Assembly: GCF_964340395.1 (NCBI RefSeq)
Contig: NC_135555.1
Location: 11,786,931 to 11,846,930 of the forward strand
DNA from: Glandiceps talaboti
Taxonomy: Eukaryota > Hemichordata > Enteropneusta > Spengelidae
Length of the DNA: 60,000 nucleotides
Direction: 5' to 3'
In this document: positions 38,290-51,912 of the stretch, one piece after another
Position numbering within the stretch: position 1 is the first letter of the stretch
How the letters are laid out: each line of letters opens with the position of its first letter
The notes under the pieces: generated by a model
Database searches by the model: none
Told to the model about the DNA's origin: nothing
The model's input: the letters and a program-made list of their open reading frames with translations, nothing else
Program-made: the position numbers and the translations under genes

Positions 38290-39904
38290 AGTTGGGGTAT
38301 GGATGAAGATGTATATAAATAGTTATCTTCAATGACCAGCGAAATACCTACATGTGATAAAACATTTGAGGTATAATATTTGTCAAATCGTAAGATAGCA
38401 GAATTCCAATAAAGTTTGGTATAGTTGAAATATTAAAATACGTGAAGTATGTCACGTTGAGTGAAATGAGCAAAAGTAAAGTGCGGCGTATTCTCCAGGA
38501 AATATGCAATATATTACATGGCGAATTCCTTATCTAAATATCCCCCGAATTTGTATAGTTCCATTAATGAAATCGAACGACGGTGCGATATGGGTACATG
38601 ATCACCTAGCTCATAACTCACACAAATAGAGGCGTCGTGTTAAACCACGGGAGTTCTCTGTGTTTAATGTTGGATTATGGGATAAATCAACTGATTAATT
38701 ATTCTCATCCCTGTGGATTTAGTTTGCTTGATAGCTTACAACAACAACAAAAAGTGAATGGAAATTTACAATGTAAAAGCGTTCATAGAGATTAACCTGA
38801 GCTTAATCTATTACGAACGATTCTGAAGTAATGGGAGTATTAGAAGTAGATACTGTATATCAAATTAATCGAAATACGACAGCAGAAACCAAGGTTTCAG
38901 GCTTAGATTGACACAAACCAAAAAGTGTTGTTGCGATATGCTAATATGAGCTATTAGATAGACGTTGGTTTATGGTGAATTGTAGCTGTAGAAAAGAAGC
39001 ACCGATATCGTCCAGTTGCGTAATATACCAAACGATATGAACAGCAATACCTTTCATTTTGTGTCTTAGTAAGCTTTCAGCACAGGGATAAGCGAGCGTG
39101 TAACTGATTGATCGATCGATCAATTTATTGATTGACTGATTATTTGATTGAATGATTGATAGATCGATTGAATGATTAATTCTTGTGGTGAAATAAAACT
39201 TATTCTGTGTATGATAATTGATCAATTGACTGATTTATTGTTGTGGTGATATAAAACTGTTTCCTCTTCTTTCCCTGGCTACTTTTCTCTCTTTCAGCTG
39301 TATTTAATTCTCTCTTTATTGACTAAATAAAGACATCTGGTCCATTCTTCTCCTCTTATCTAAATCAAAACACCCCTAATCTCATAATTAGCAGGGAATA
39401 GTTACCGCGAAAATTTGCTTTATCTCTTATCTACTGGGTGATTATCACACCAGACAAACACTCAAACATGTCTTCCTTGTAACACGATTGTCTTTTCAGC
39501 CATTCAAAGCTAGACTACAAAATTGAAAACAATGAAATGAACACCTTGTAACTGTTGTGAATTCAACTCGAGGCGTTTAAGTATGTTTCCCCTTGGAAAT
39601 ATTTATGTAAGACAAGAGGTGATTGAGTTATCTAAATTATCTCTCTAGATTATTCCAGTTAGTGGAGTGCCGAGCGGTACGTGCAATTGTTTGCACATTC
39701 ATAGTCTGGTATATCTATCGCTGAAATAAATAACTTGAATGCATCGTGGTTTACGACGTTGCTGGACACATACATTGAATTTTCATTTAAACTGAAAGTA
39801 TTTGAGATATGTGGGTGTATAAAAAAGATGATGAAACTTGTCCTAGACAGACAAGCTAACAAACAATGAAGTACTTATAGAGTGGAAAGATATGTTGTAC
39901 CAAC
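38290..39904. other. Gene-free stretch with degenerate (GATT)n
   Basis: Degenerate GATT/GATC tetranucleotide repeats at about 39101-39235; otherwise unremarkable AT-rich DNA. Confidence 0.5.
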
Positions 39905-40145
39905 CATCAATAAGAAAGTATCATATTTTGGGCATATGATCAGACGAGACAACATCCAATGAGTCTTATTAGATGGTCAAATAGAATTGGAAAGATAGGA
40001 ACACCACAAAGGGAGTGCACACCGAATATTAAATAGTATACTGAAATAACAGAATATGACGACCTGGTGAGAACGGAACAAAACGGATAGAAGTAGAGGA
40101 TGGTGACACCCAACCTTCCTCAGTAAGAACAAACATGATGATGAC
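39905..40145 (+). pseudogene. Fossil of non-LTR retrotransposon reverse transcriptase C-terminus
   Basis: Across shifting frames with stops, the plus strand reads YFGHMIRRDNIQ, LLDGQIE, TPNIK, EYDDLVRTEQN and RMVTPNLPQ. This is the order found at the end of many LINE ORF2 proteins (YFGHIMRR, EGKIEGKRGRGR, W..NI, A..R..WR...A). Several indels and stops show it is long dead. Confidence 0.65.
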
Positions 40146-42051
40146 GAAATTTCAGTTACCGTTCGATACGTATGTCCGCGGGAAGTCTTTTTTTTATTTG
40201 TTGAGAAACGCGATGCGCCGTCCCAACATATCATGATCACCATGCAAGCTGTTTACCTATCCCGAGTTTAGACGACCACGTTGAATATTTGGCTTATTTA
40301 CATGACGCCAAACTTCACTACTCCTCAGAAACAAAGTTTTGTTTACTGGTTATGTTTTTTGTAGCGTGGGACCCCCAAAGAGCGTATGCGTAAAACGGAC
40401 GACTGCCTTTAAACTACATTTCACTATATGATAATATAGTCATTGTTCGTATTTACTAGAGTTGACGACTGTTTCGATTCTAAGTTGATATAGTGGCTGA
40501 TTTAGTTGCTTGAACTCTAATCGGCAGAAATAATGATTTAGTATTTGCCAGTGCTGAAAAACTCTAAGTTGTTTTGTCAATTGGATAGTGTTAAAAGTTG
40601 TGAAAGGGAGGAAACAGTAAACAGTTAAACGTCAGTAGAATGTCAATCTATTGTAGTACGAGATCAAAGTAAGTGAAATTCGTGTCCACATAACCATTTA
40701 CCTGCTAAGATTAATGGCTTCTAAAAAATATCAGACAAGGTAGAAAAGAAACAAGTAATAATGTTATGAAAGTTTAATGATTCTCAAGGCTATATTTTAA
40801 TGAGATATCCTTTAATATAACCCAAAGAGAATTGTCAGTGAATAGAATCACCAAGTTGTTGTGTTTGATCGATCTGAGGTATACATCAGCTTTTACAATC
40901 ATTCCCCACCAACAACCTAGTCCGCTCCGATCGTTTTCGTTCTTTGTCATTTCTAAAATACCCCAATTAGTTTGAGATAAAGTCATCAATCATTATTGTA
41001 CATTTCATTCAAGCAAGCACGGTGAAATAAACAACATTTTGCATTGAAATGCCTTCAGTGTCTATTAATTCAATACTATTAGGATACTGACTATTATCAA
41101 TTACTTCAGCTGACTTGGCTATCTGGGATTCGTAAACGAGACGAGTGCCTACAATACATCTCAGAAAGGGGAATAAGGGAAATAGATAGATTTATTGGGG
41201 AATAGATTCACTCCCTTAGCTAATTCAATGTACAGAGATCGTATACGTAAGCTGGGCTTTCACTGGATGGATTCACACGCACACTGTCATGATTTAAAGT
41301 TGGTGGCTCGTGGTTTTAATACTACAAGATGAAAACACCTTAATGGACATAACTAGCCAAATCTTGGCTCAGCAATCTCCTCCTAAAACTTCGGATTTCA
41401 GCAGTTTAAATAGTATCCTATCTATTGTTACTTCACATAAGACAAGACTTGTTAAATACTCAGCTATCGGCATGTCTGGTTTCCTAGCCAAGAGGAAGGC
41501 ATGTATAAAGATGTAAATTAAGTTCGCTATATACTGTGTATATACGAACCTTCCATTATCAATTCCAAAAAATGACATCTGCGCGGGGTCATTGAATGTA
41601 CAGCTGCAGTACTTGCTTTCTATTGTGTGGAAAAAGTCAAAGTTCTCCTGTGAGAATATGCCTGAACAAGTCAGTTACAATTAAGGGTCTAATTTCAAAA
41701 ATGGGGAAATGACATCATACGAGTAGAACGGAACAAATATTATGATATCACCGTCTCTGTCTTGCTCACCGTATAACACGTCATATATCAAACAGTACAT
41801 TACGCTTCAGTGCCAAAACCCATTTGTACATATTCTACGAAGAAAATGTTGACTCGTCCCTCTAACAACACCTTTACACGTATCTATACTTAATTGGTTA
41901 AGAGGGTAACTTAGATGACGGTGACATTTTTCGATACGTTTAACACTTTAACGAGGAGAGAATCGTAACTAGTATTGAAATGAATATATATATATCATAT
42001 ATGTCTTTTATTATGTTTCCTTAAATTGGTTATGAATAATATACAACACCC
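40146..42051. other. Gene-free stretch with one ambiguous bidirectional open region
   Basis: At 41310-41680 a plus frame and a minus frame overlap. The minus frame extends without stop to about 41676 and has an acceptor-like TATTCTCACAG before ENFDFFHTIESKYCSCTFND. No homology recognised. Confidence 0.35.
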
Positions 42052-42745
42052 TTGAAGCATACGCCAACGGGGTATTCTTTTATAAAATGTAACTCAAATA
42101 AAGAATTTTTGAATTCGCTAGATTCGTATACTGCTGGCACATACCTCTGTCATCATTATAGCAATCCACTGTCACCGTGTGGATCAAATTTAAAGAAGAG
42201 CATCATGAGTCCGTGCTCGTTTTGGTATTTATAGTATATAGCCATTGAATCGTAGAATTTTCAATCAATGAATTTCACGTTGATCGACTTGTTACTATGT
42301 ATTATTCGCACACTCATTCGGAATTATGCAGTGTCCTGCAATGAATCAAGTCAATGTCCTTGAGAGAGACCTATCGGCAATTGCGATACATAGCACTTCT
42401 GGCATTTACATACTGCCCTTAGGATGTAGGATTACCACCGTCCCCAGCAATGCATATATAGAGAGAACGAGCCCTATATTATTGTTTTGCTGTAATCTTC
42501 TTATTACACGGGATTATATTTTCAAAATTACAAAATGCAAACGTTGCCTCAGTTGCACATATTGTGGAACACATAGAGCAGATATCATGCTGTCCTTTTT
42601 TGCGTTATATTTGTTTTACTGTAACGGAAGTAAAATCACAAATTACTCGGTAGTGTATCAAAATAACAGTAGTACAATACCTGATACAAAAGCAGATTCC
42701 ATCGAAATAAGGGATGACATATTTAATAAAAAAGGAATCAAATGA
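42052..42745 (+). pseudogene. Possible envelope-like retroelement remnant
   Basis: Two plus-strand frames lie in tandem. The first (42052-42234) has GTYLCHHYSNPLSPCGSNL. The second (42326-42745, 139 codons from ATG) has SGIYILPLGCRI followed by a hydrophobic, cysteine-rich stretch. The spacing of YxC, C..L and LPxGC resembles envelope-type proteins of invertebrate Gypsy/BEL retroelements. There is no reverse transcriptase, LTR or clear membrane anchor nearby, so the call is weak; the second frame could be an unrelated open frame. Confidence 0.25.
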
Positions 42746-42794
42746 ACTAATCTGAATACAGTTATGAACAGTAAAATTACAAACTACATCACTG

Positions 42795-43160
42795 AGCTAT
42801 GCTGGACATTTTGTGCTTTGTTATCAATGTATATATCAAATGATATGAAATTTGAAGTTACATTCTTAAAAACATTACGTAATTACCAAAAATCTTTAAT
42901 TATGCAAATACTTCATTTAAACTAAAAGTGCTTTGCTGTTAATGTATATGCCAAGCGATGTGAAATTTTAAGCTTGAATTCGTAAGATACTAGTATTGCC
43001 CTAATTGCAGACAAACATTAGCTATGCAAATACACTAAAAGTTACATCAACAAGTTGTGTAGGACACACGTGACTTGTTACCTTCAATGTATGCACTAAA
43101 TGACATGAAATTTTAAACGTTCTAATTACCAATATATTTATGTTAATATACACAACTCAC
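42795..43160. repeat. Diverged tandem repeat, about 140-bp units
   Basis: Three units each contain AATGTAT(A/G), (A/G)AA(A/T)GA(T/C)(A/G)TGAAATTT and, later, TATGCAAATAC ... AAAAGT and a CTTGTT/GCTGTT end. The units differ substantially, indicating an old array. Confidence 0.55.
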
Positions 43161-46100
43161 CACAAACATGGATGTGGAATGGTGCGACTTCTACTTTTGT
43201 TACGTCCAAACATACAATAACTGTTCATCATCTCTTCATCGAAACAACATACTGTGACATATACGTTCTAACTGTGTTAACAACGTAGATATACAGAACT
43301 CCTGAAGTGACTATAATTGCAAATTTGAATATTTTTTTTGGCAGAACATAGCAAACAACCAATAAAAGAGTTATATATCAATAATCTAAAAAAGAAGTGT
43401 GATGGAGTGCAATTTATCCTGCCTTAAATTCTAAACTTTTGGCTTTTTTACGAAGATATACACAAATACCTGTTCTATCAAAGCACGACCCTGCAATGAT
43501 TGGCACAGGCATGTCTACTGACACAAAATAGTTGACGACAAATAAGATTCAAAAAAATAACTGAGAGCCAGTCAATTTTGTTTAATATAAAAACACGTCT
43601 TGATATGCAATGCTGTTGATAGAAAGATATGTTGCTGCCATTCCCTCTAGAGAGATGTAGCAGGCATTCTAAGTCAGGAATGATTCAACTTTAGATATTA
43701 TAACAGTTTTACAATATACAAGGGCACAAAAAAACTGTGATGTTATTGATATCATTTCCAAGGAATCTGAATTGAGAAATGTAGACTTAAGACGTGTTGG
43801 TTGCTAAGTAAATTAAGAGTGGATATCGAAACGAAGCAAAAAGTCTGGGGACTTTTCTCGTGAGCTGAGCCCTTTCCCCTCAGAATGTCTAAATAAAATA
43901 GCTCCAGTACTGTCAGCAATGCATTGATTACAAGTCGTCGGTGGAGCGCATGATAAGCTCGAGTAATAAATGAACACGCCGGAAAAAATAAGAAAGACAT
44001 AGAGATCGTCGGCTTATAATTGAAATATAACTACAAATATACGAGGAATGCACTGACATATATCGTCCTACTCGGTGACAGTGCATTGGGCATATAGATA
44101 GGCGATTGGCGTTCTCCGATGTATAAGAGCAAGCGGCATCGCGAATCAACCACCGCATCTAGTCACGGACACGTCCCAAATACTATACTATAGTCTTTGA
44201 ATATAGATTATGAAATAGTCCATTTAAACGAACACATTTCGTTACATTTGAACAGGTTCGTCTGTGATGCTTCTCCAATTCCGAAAATGATCATCGCTTG
44301 TGTTATAAATTCTTAAAACAGTATCAACTTACCGGTTAGCAAAGTAGTACAACAAGCCAGGAAGTACAATTTACAACCAAACTCTTTCGTGGAATTGATA
44401 GAGTGAATGGGATGCCGAAAACAAATTGATGCGTTGGAGGTGATCCACAGATCCACGATATCAATCGTCTGAATGTAATGCTGTCGTCAGCTTTGGGTGA
44501 AATGAGGACACGTAGATGTCGATAGTGGAAACCAATGGGGTTCAACCATTAGCTATGCGGGGGCGAATGCTTATAATTCTACTACAGAAGCAATCGCACA
44601 AAGTCTTTTTGTAGCAAATATGTATTAGTATTTGTTCGTTGATTTTGTACGTGTTTGTCTTCTTGTCGAAAGAAACTATGCTTAAATCTGTCAAAATGTA
44701 ATGTTTGGGTAGATTCAAACTTGTTGCTGTTAGGCTTCCAACAACAAAAAAACGGTGTGGTTGAATGTGGTCTTGCGGAAATAAGGCATTGTTTTAGAAG
44801 TTAGAAGTAGGAAGTCCCCTGACGGCTTTCGTACTATGCAGCACAGCACAAAGATTCACTTTTAAAAAAAACGTATTCGTTTGGTGTTCCTACTATCATT
44901 GGCAGTGTGACAAATTACAAACAAAATTAATAACTTTAGAGTTTCAAATACGGTTATCAGTCTGGTTATGTGTGTGTAATTAGTAACGTAAAACACATCG
45001 TTCCGAAACTTAACGTTATTTTGTTTTGGTAGTAGTACATCATGCATGGCTTCAGAAAAAAATGAAAAGGCGACTTCTTTGACACCTATCAGTCATGCAC
45101 TGATAAATTAATTCATAGAAGTTGTTATTCATCCTACGACATCATACGCATGGCCGACTCTACGAAAAAATGATGCACGGGCTGACCTGACAAATAAGGC
45201 CATTTCTGAATTCTAATTAGTATGAACATAATCAATTTTTTTTTTTTTTTTTGGGGGGGGGGGCGTTCCCTTGTCTTGAAATAATGATCCTTATTTTTCT
45301 AAACACATTGAAACTGATTGTCATTGTGTTACCAGGTAACAAATAACATATATTTACAGCAGCGGCAAAGCAAGTTGCAACCTATTGATACAAGCTATCA
45401 ATGGATGTTGGGGTAGTAATTTTTTTCTCGAATATGTTTTTCAAAAGTTTAGGGTCGGCAGTGAAAAACTAGGTGGGGTCCGGTAACCGGAGCCAAACAA
45501 TTATTTAGGCCTTATCAGGGAAGTGTTTTACGGCTAGTGGATATGCATTCATATTGTAGTTTAGTTTAAGTACAAATTGTTATACACCTTTCACAAATAT
45601 CGGAATCCAACAATGAGAAAGGACAATACATAAGACATACACATCTCGTAAGGAACGAGCGAGATGTTTTATGTTGTCGTAAATTTGGCCTTTTAGCTCT
45701 GCTAATTAGTAACAATCTGAATGTAATGAAACTGAAATTACTTTTCTATAATAGCACTTATTCATCAGAAATCCATTACAAGGTTGAATCTTTCTGTACA
45801 TCGGATATTAACAACTTTTAACGATGTACGACCTTAATCATTTTCAGTCTACACACACGATGTCCCTCGTGATAGCGAAATTAGCACTCCCATATATATA
45901 CATAGTGGTGCTCACATACGATAAACATAACATATAAATTAAATATTTCATGACCAGATTTCTACATAGTATTATAGTCTTATTTTGTTAACATCAAAAA
46001 AGCATTGATAGATCTACACTCCAGGTGATTAAATCCACACGTGGGAATATATATTGATTCCACTCAGTGACATCATGTTGGGAACGTTGTCAGCTAAATC

Positions 46101-47473
46101 GAGTATTGGATGTCCAATTATCGAAAGGTGAACTGAATGACAAGAATTTGATATTCATGAGGTTTTTCAATTTCGTCGACAAGTACGAATACATGTTAAC
46201 GAATGATGACTTGGGGAAGAAGGTCTGCTGACTACTACATGTTGTTGTGTTTATAAATTGTATTGTAAATAATAAAGACTGCAGATGCCGATACCGATAA
46301 GTATACGTCTTTTTATTGATGTGTGAGGAAAACGATGGAAGGCAAAGAGACGACTAGATCATTCGTTGTCGTTAGATTAAGAACGGTCGCCTTATATCAC
46401 ATCAGAATGTTTTGTTTTAGGGCCGAGGAATTCAGAGTTGTAAGATGATACACTCACTTTAAACAAGTAAACAGAAGACATATCAAGTAGATTATCTTTC
46501 CCATGCTATAATACAGACTAACTATGTACATCATAAGAAAATCCGCCAGGACTATAGTGCCTTTGATAATGTGCAGGAAACGATAACAGAATAAATGGTT
46601 CTAAGCCCGTTAACCCCCCTCCCCCTTCCCCGGCCTGTTGCATCCGGCCCGTTGCCCCTCCCCCCGACCTTTGCCCCCCCCCCCCAGCCCTTTTCCTGGT
46701 TAACAATGGTTATCTCTTTTGCTTTGTAACTATATATCAATCAACCGTTATTTATTCTCCTTTATTTTCTATTCTTACAGGTCTCTAATTATAAAATATG
46801 TATGGGTCGTTTCATCATCACCAAGAAGCACTAGATCGCTTGTTCAGTATCCATTGAAAGGATTCGGCATTTAAAAAAAAGTCTCTATAAATATATTTAC
46901 TACAAATTGTTTGTATGTTATGTCAATTTGATGTGATGTTTGTATGTTATGTCAATTTGATGTTATGTTTGAATAGTTTCCAATCGGATAAAATTACTTA
47001 TACTGCCTTCCTGAAGGGGATATCACATTTTCTCTAAAAGAAATGTGTTTTCAATAATGCCATAACTCCACAATTAGAAAAGATAAATGAGTATTGAAGG
47101 TTCATTATTCCGGACTGTGCTGTGTAGAAGATAAGATGACGCGTGGTTCAAATGTCTTTGACGTCACCAAATGATGATGCTAAGGATGGGTGAACTAAAA
47201 AGGGTCATTTTCACACACCAGCTAGTCACCGTTACGTTAGAGACGGTGAAAATGCGTCTATATTAATAATATCAATAAACTGTTCCAGATTCAGATTTTA
47301 TTTGCATTTCAAGGGCTCTGGCCCATGTGTACAGGGAGTTGCATTTCTATAATAGAGCAGATAGCGAAATACGTACTATATACATATGTCAAACAAACAG
47401 CAAGCCAAGAACATGAACAAAAAGTATATGCATACATAAAAAAACACTGCGTAAAAACTATATAGCTTGGAAG
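43161..47473. other. Gene-free stretch
   Basis: Includes a T17/G11 homopolymer junction (45236-45263), a poly-C/pyrimidine run (46614-46686) and a 32-bp tandem duplication (46915-46970). A consensus minus-strand donor (ACCG|gtaagt, 44336/44335) is preceded by an open frame without an ATG. No gene supported. Confidence 0.45.
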
Positions 47474-47902
47474 TTAAGGTGGCCCTATTTTTTATGTTTC
47501 TCATTACTCGACCGACCCAAAATTTCAGCATGCATAATTTCAGCAAACATCATATTTTGCAGAACAGCAAAGAATAAGCAAGTGTCTCAACTGTTGACGT
47601 CATCTACAGTCATTGCGACGATGGCGACACTTGTTCACAAACAGAGTATTTCTTTTATGACGGAAGTTATTCAGGTAGTGGAACTAAGAATATGTCAATT
47701 GTGTAGATAAGCATGCGCAGGGAAAAGGCTTGTTACCAGGAATCCGATAAAAAGAAGATAGAGAGGAGGAAAAGGAGAGGCAAAGAAACATGAAGATGGT
47801 GATTATTTTACCTTTCTACTTTTTTTAATCGACCAACCGACCGACCCATACTTGCCATGAAGTATAAATGAGAAACATTTTGAAAAAATAGGGTCACCCT
47901 AA
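47474..47902 (+). mobile_element. TIR element family copy 3, both ends preserved
   Basis: Left end GGTGGCCCTATTTTTT..GTTTCTCAT and right end ATGAGAAAC..AAAAAATAGGGTCACC form about 30-bp imperfect inverted repeats. Flanks GTTAA and CTAAC hint at a TTAA-like target, but with one mismatch. The interior encodes TLVHKQSISFMTEVIQV, QLCR, LVTRNPIKRR and RGGKGEAKKHED, interrupted by stops and a frameshift. Confidence 0.75.
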
Positions 47903-48330
47903 CAGAGGTGAACCAATATTTGAAAGAATTTGTACCTTTTTGTAATGATAATAGTGTCGAAACTGAAGCATATTTTCTTTTGCAATGATGTACTTTATAT
48001 AATGACTTTTAGAATGTACGTATATTTTGATTTTGACGATGATTATTCTGATTCGTCAGACAATGAAAAACTAAAGTTTGGTGTCAAGAAAAGTGAGAAA
48101 TATGACAAAGTTTATTAAGACAGTATTTCTAAACAGAAGAGACAACCTGTACATTAGCAGATAGCTGCATTGTACATAACACTTCCTTCACTGTTATAAG
48201 CTCCTCACTCTGTGCTAGTTAAGTTGTATTCACCAAGGTGACGTGTAAGCCCATTTGACTGAGAGGTTGTGTACTGTAACATTTTTGTGGATTTGTCATA
48301 CTGTACCTCATGTCACTATAATAAACTATT

Positions 48331-48333
<3 letters not shown>

Positions 48334-48361
<28 letters not shown>

Positions 48362-48387
48362 GTACTACTACTACTACTACTAATACA

Positions 48388-48419
<32 letters not shown>

Positions 48420-48432
48420 AACTACTACTACT
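48334..48432. repeat. (ACT)n microsatellite
   Basis: About 33 trinucleotide units with CGT and AAT/ACA interruptions. Confidence 0.96.
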
Positions 48433-49103
48433 TTCAATCTCTAGAACCGTCTATGATTGTTATTGCATTTGGTATGGTGTAAGGACCTTGCAGTAATCAC
48501 GGAGACTGTTTTGAGGCAACCAAAGGCTTCTGTATGACGTCATTGGCACATTGCAATTCAATCATAGTTGAGGGTACTTTAAATTGTCCATGCTTTCCGG
48601 GCTTCATGTGCTTCGTTAATTGCGTTATGTTGTTTGGTAGTGATAGCTATATGGCTCCTCTTGTACTTCCTCTGGGCACTGAAAAGATAAAATGTATTCA
48701 TGTAACTATATAACTTAATTTGTTCATCGAAAGTCATTATTTACCACGAGTTTGTTACAGTTACACAGTTTCTGAAAATTTAACCTGGAACCATCTTATA
48801 ATACGTCTTAGAGACGTACGTACCCGACAGCGTCTTTGCCAGTTCTTTGTATTTTTCGTGTAAACATGTTTTGTATGTTCTATGGACCTGTGGCATTTCG
48901 CGCAACAAACCAACCAATCTGTCTATCTGTCTATCTATCTTAGTCTACCTGTCTAACGTAGTTTCTTAGCGTTCAGTATGTATACCTGTGTCTCTGTTTT
49001 ATGTCTGTATGTTTGCAATTGTTTGTCTAAAACGATATATCACTGTAGACTGAAATTTTGGAAAACTGCTACTACTTTATATTTTTGTACCGATAGTAGT
49101 GCT
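48433..49103. other. Gene-free stretch
   Basis: Short (CTAT)n at 48920-48945; nothing coding seen. Confidence 0.5.
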
Positions 49104-49394
49104 GCCTACCTGCCTACCTACCTACCTACCTACCTGATTGCCTGCCTGCCTGCCTACCTACCTACCTACCTGGCTGCCTGTTTGCCTATACCTACCTATA
49201 AATCTGCCTACCTGCCAGCCTACATGACTGCCTACTTGCCTACCTAGTACCTGCCTACCTACCTACCTGGCTGCTTACGTACATGCCTACCTACCTACCT
49301 GACTGCCTGCCTATCTGCCTACCTACCTACCTGCCTGCTTACGTACATGCCTACCTACCTGACTACCTACCTACCTATCTATATGCCTACCTAT
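49104..49394. repeat. (CCTA)n/(CCTG)n degenerate tetranucleotide array
   Basis: About 290 bp of CCTA and CCTG units mixed with TACG and TGGC variants. The Tyr/Leu/Pro/Thr frame is an artefact. Higher-order near-repeats (GCTTACGTACATGCCTACCT) recur at about 60-70 bp spacing. Confidence 0.95.
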
Positions 49395-51781
<2,387 letters not shown>

Positions 51782-51783
51782 TA

Positions 51784-51910
51784 CGCTGGGGCGAGGCATT
51801 CTGGGGAAACAAACAAAGTTAGGATCTTCACACCTCTTGAAACAATGGCATCAGCATTGTTTGGGCAAAGATTTAAAAAAGTTTATTTCCCAGCATACCT
51901 CGCCCCAGTG
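51784..51910. mobile_element. Tc1/mariner-like MITE with TA target duplication
   Basis: CGCTGGGGCGAGGCATTCTG at the left and CAGCATACCTCGCCCCAGTG at the right form about 30-bp inverted repeats beginning C(G/A)CTGGGGCGAGG. TA flanks both ends (51782-51783, 51911-51912). 127 bp, non-coding. Confidence 0.8.
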
Positions 51911-51912
51911 TA

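Noticed and set aside
41369-41676. Minus-strand frame with ENFDFFHTIESKYCSCTFND as a gene exon
   Set aside because: An equally plausible plus-strand frame overlaps it and there is no recognisable domain, so neither is called.
43147-43206. 60-bp phase 1-1 exon candidate (IVCLDVTKVEVAPFHIHVC) with gtgagt donor
   Set aside because: Adjacent to the diverged tandem repeat, weak acceptor without a pyrimidine tract, and no neighbouring exon in the right phase.
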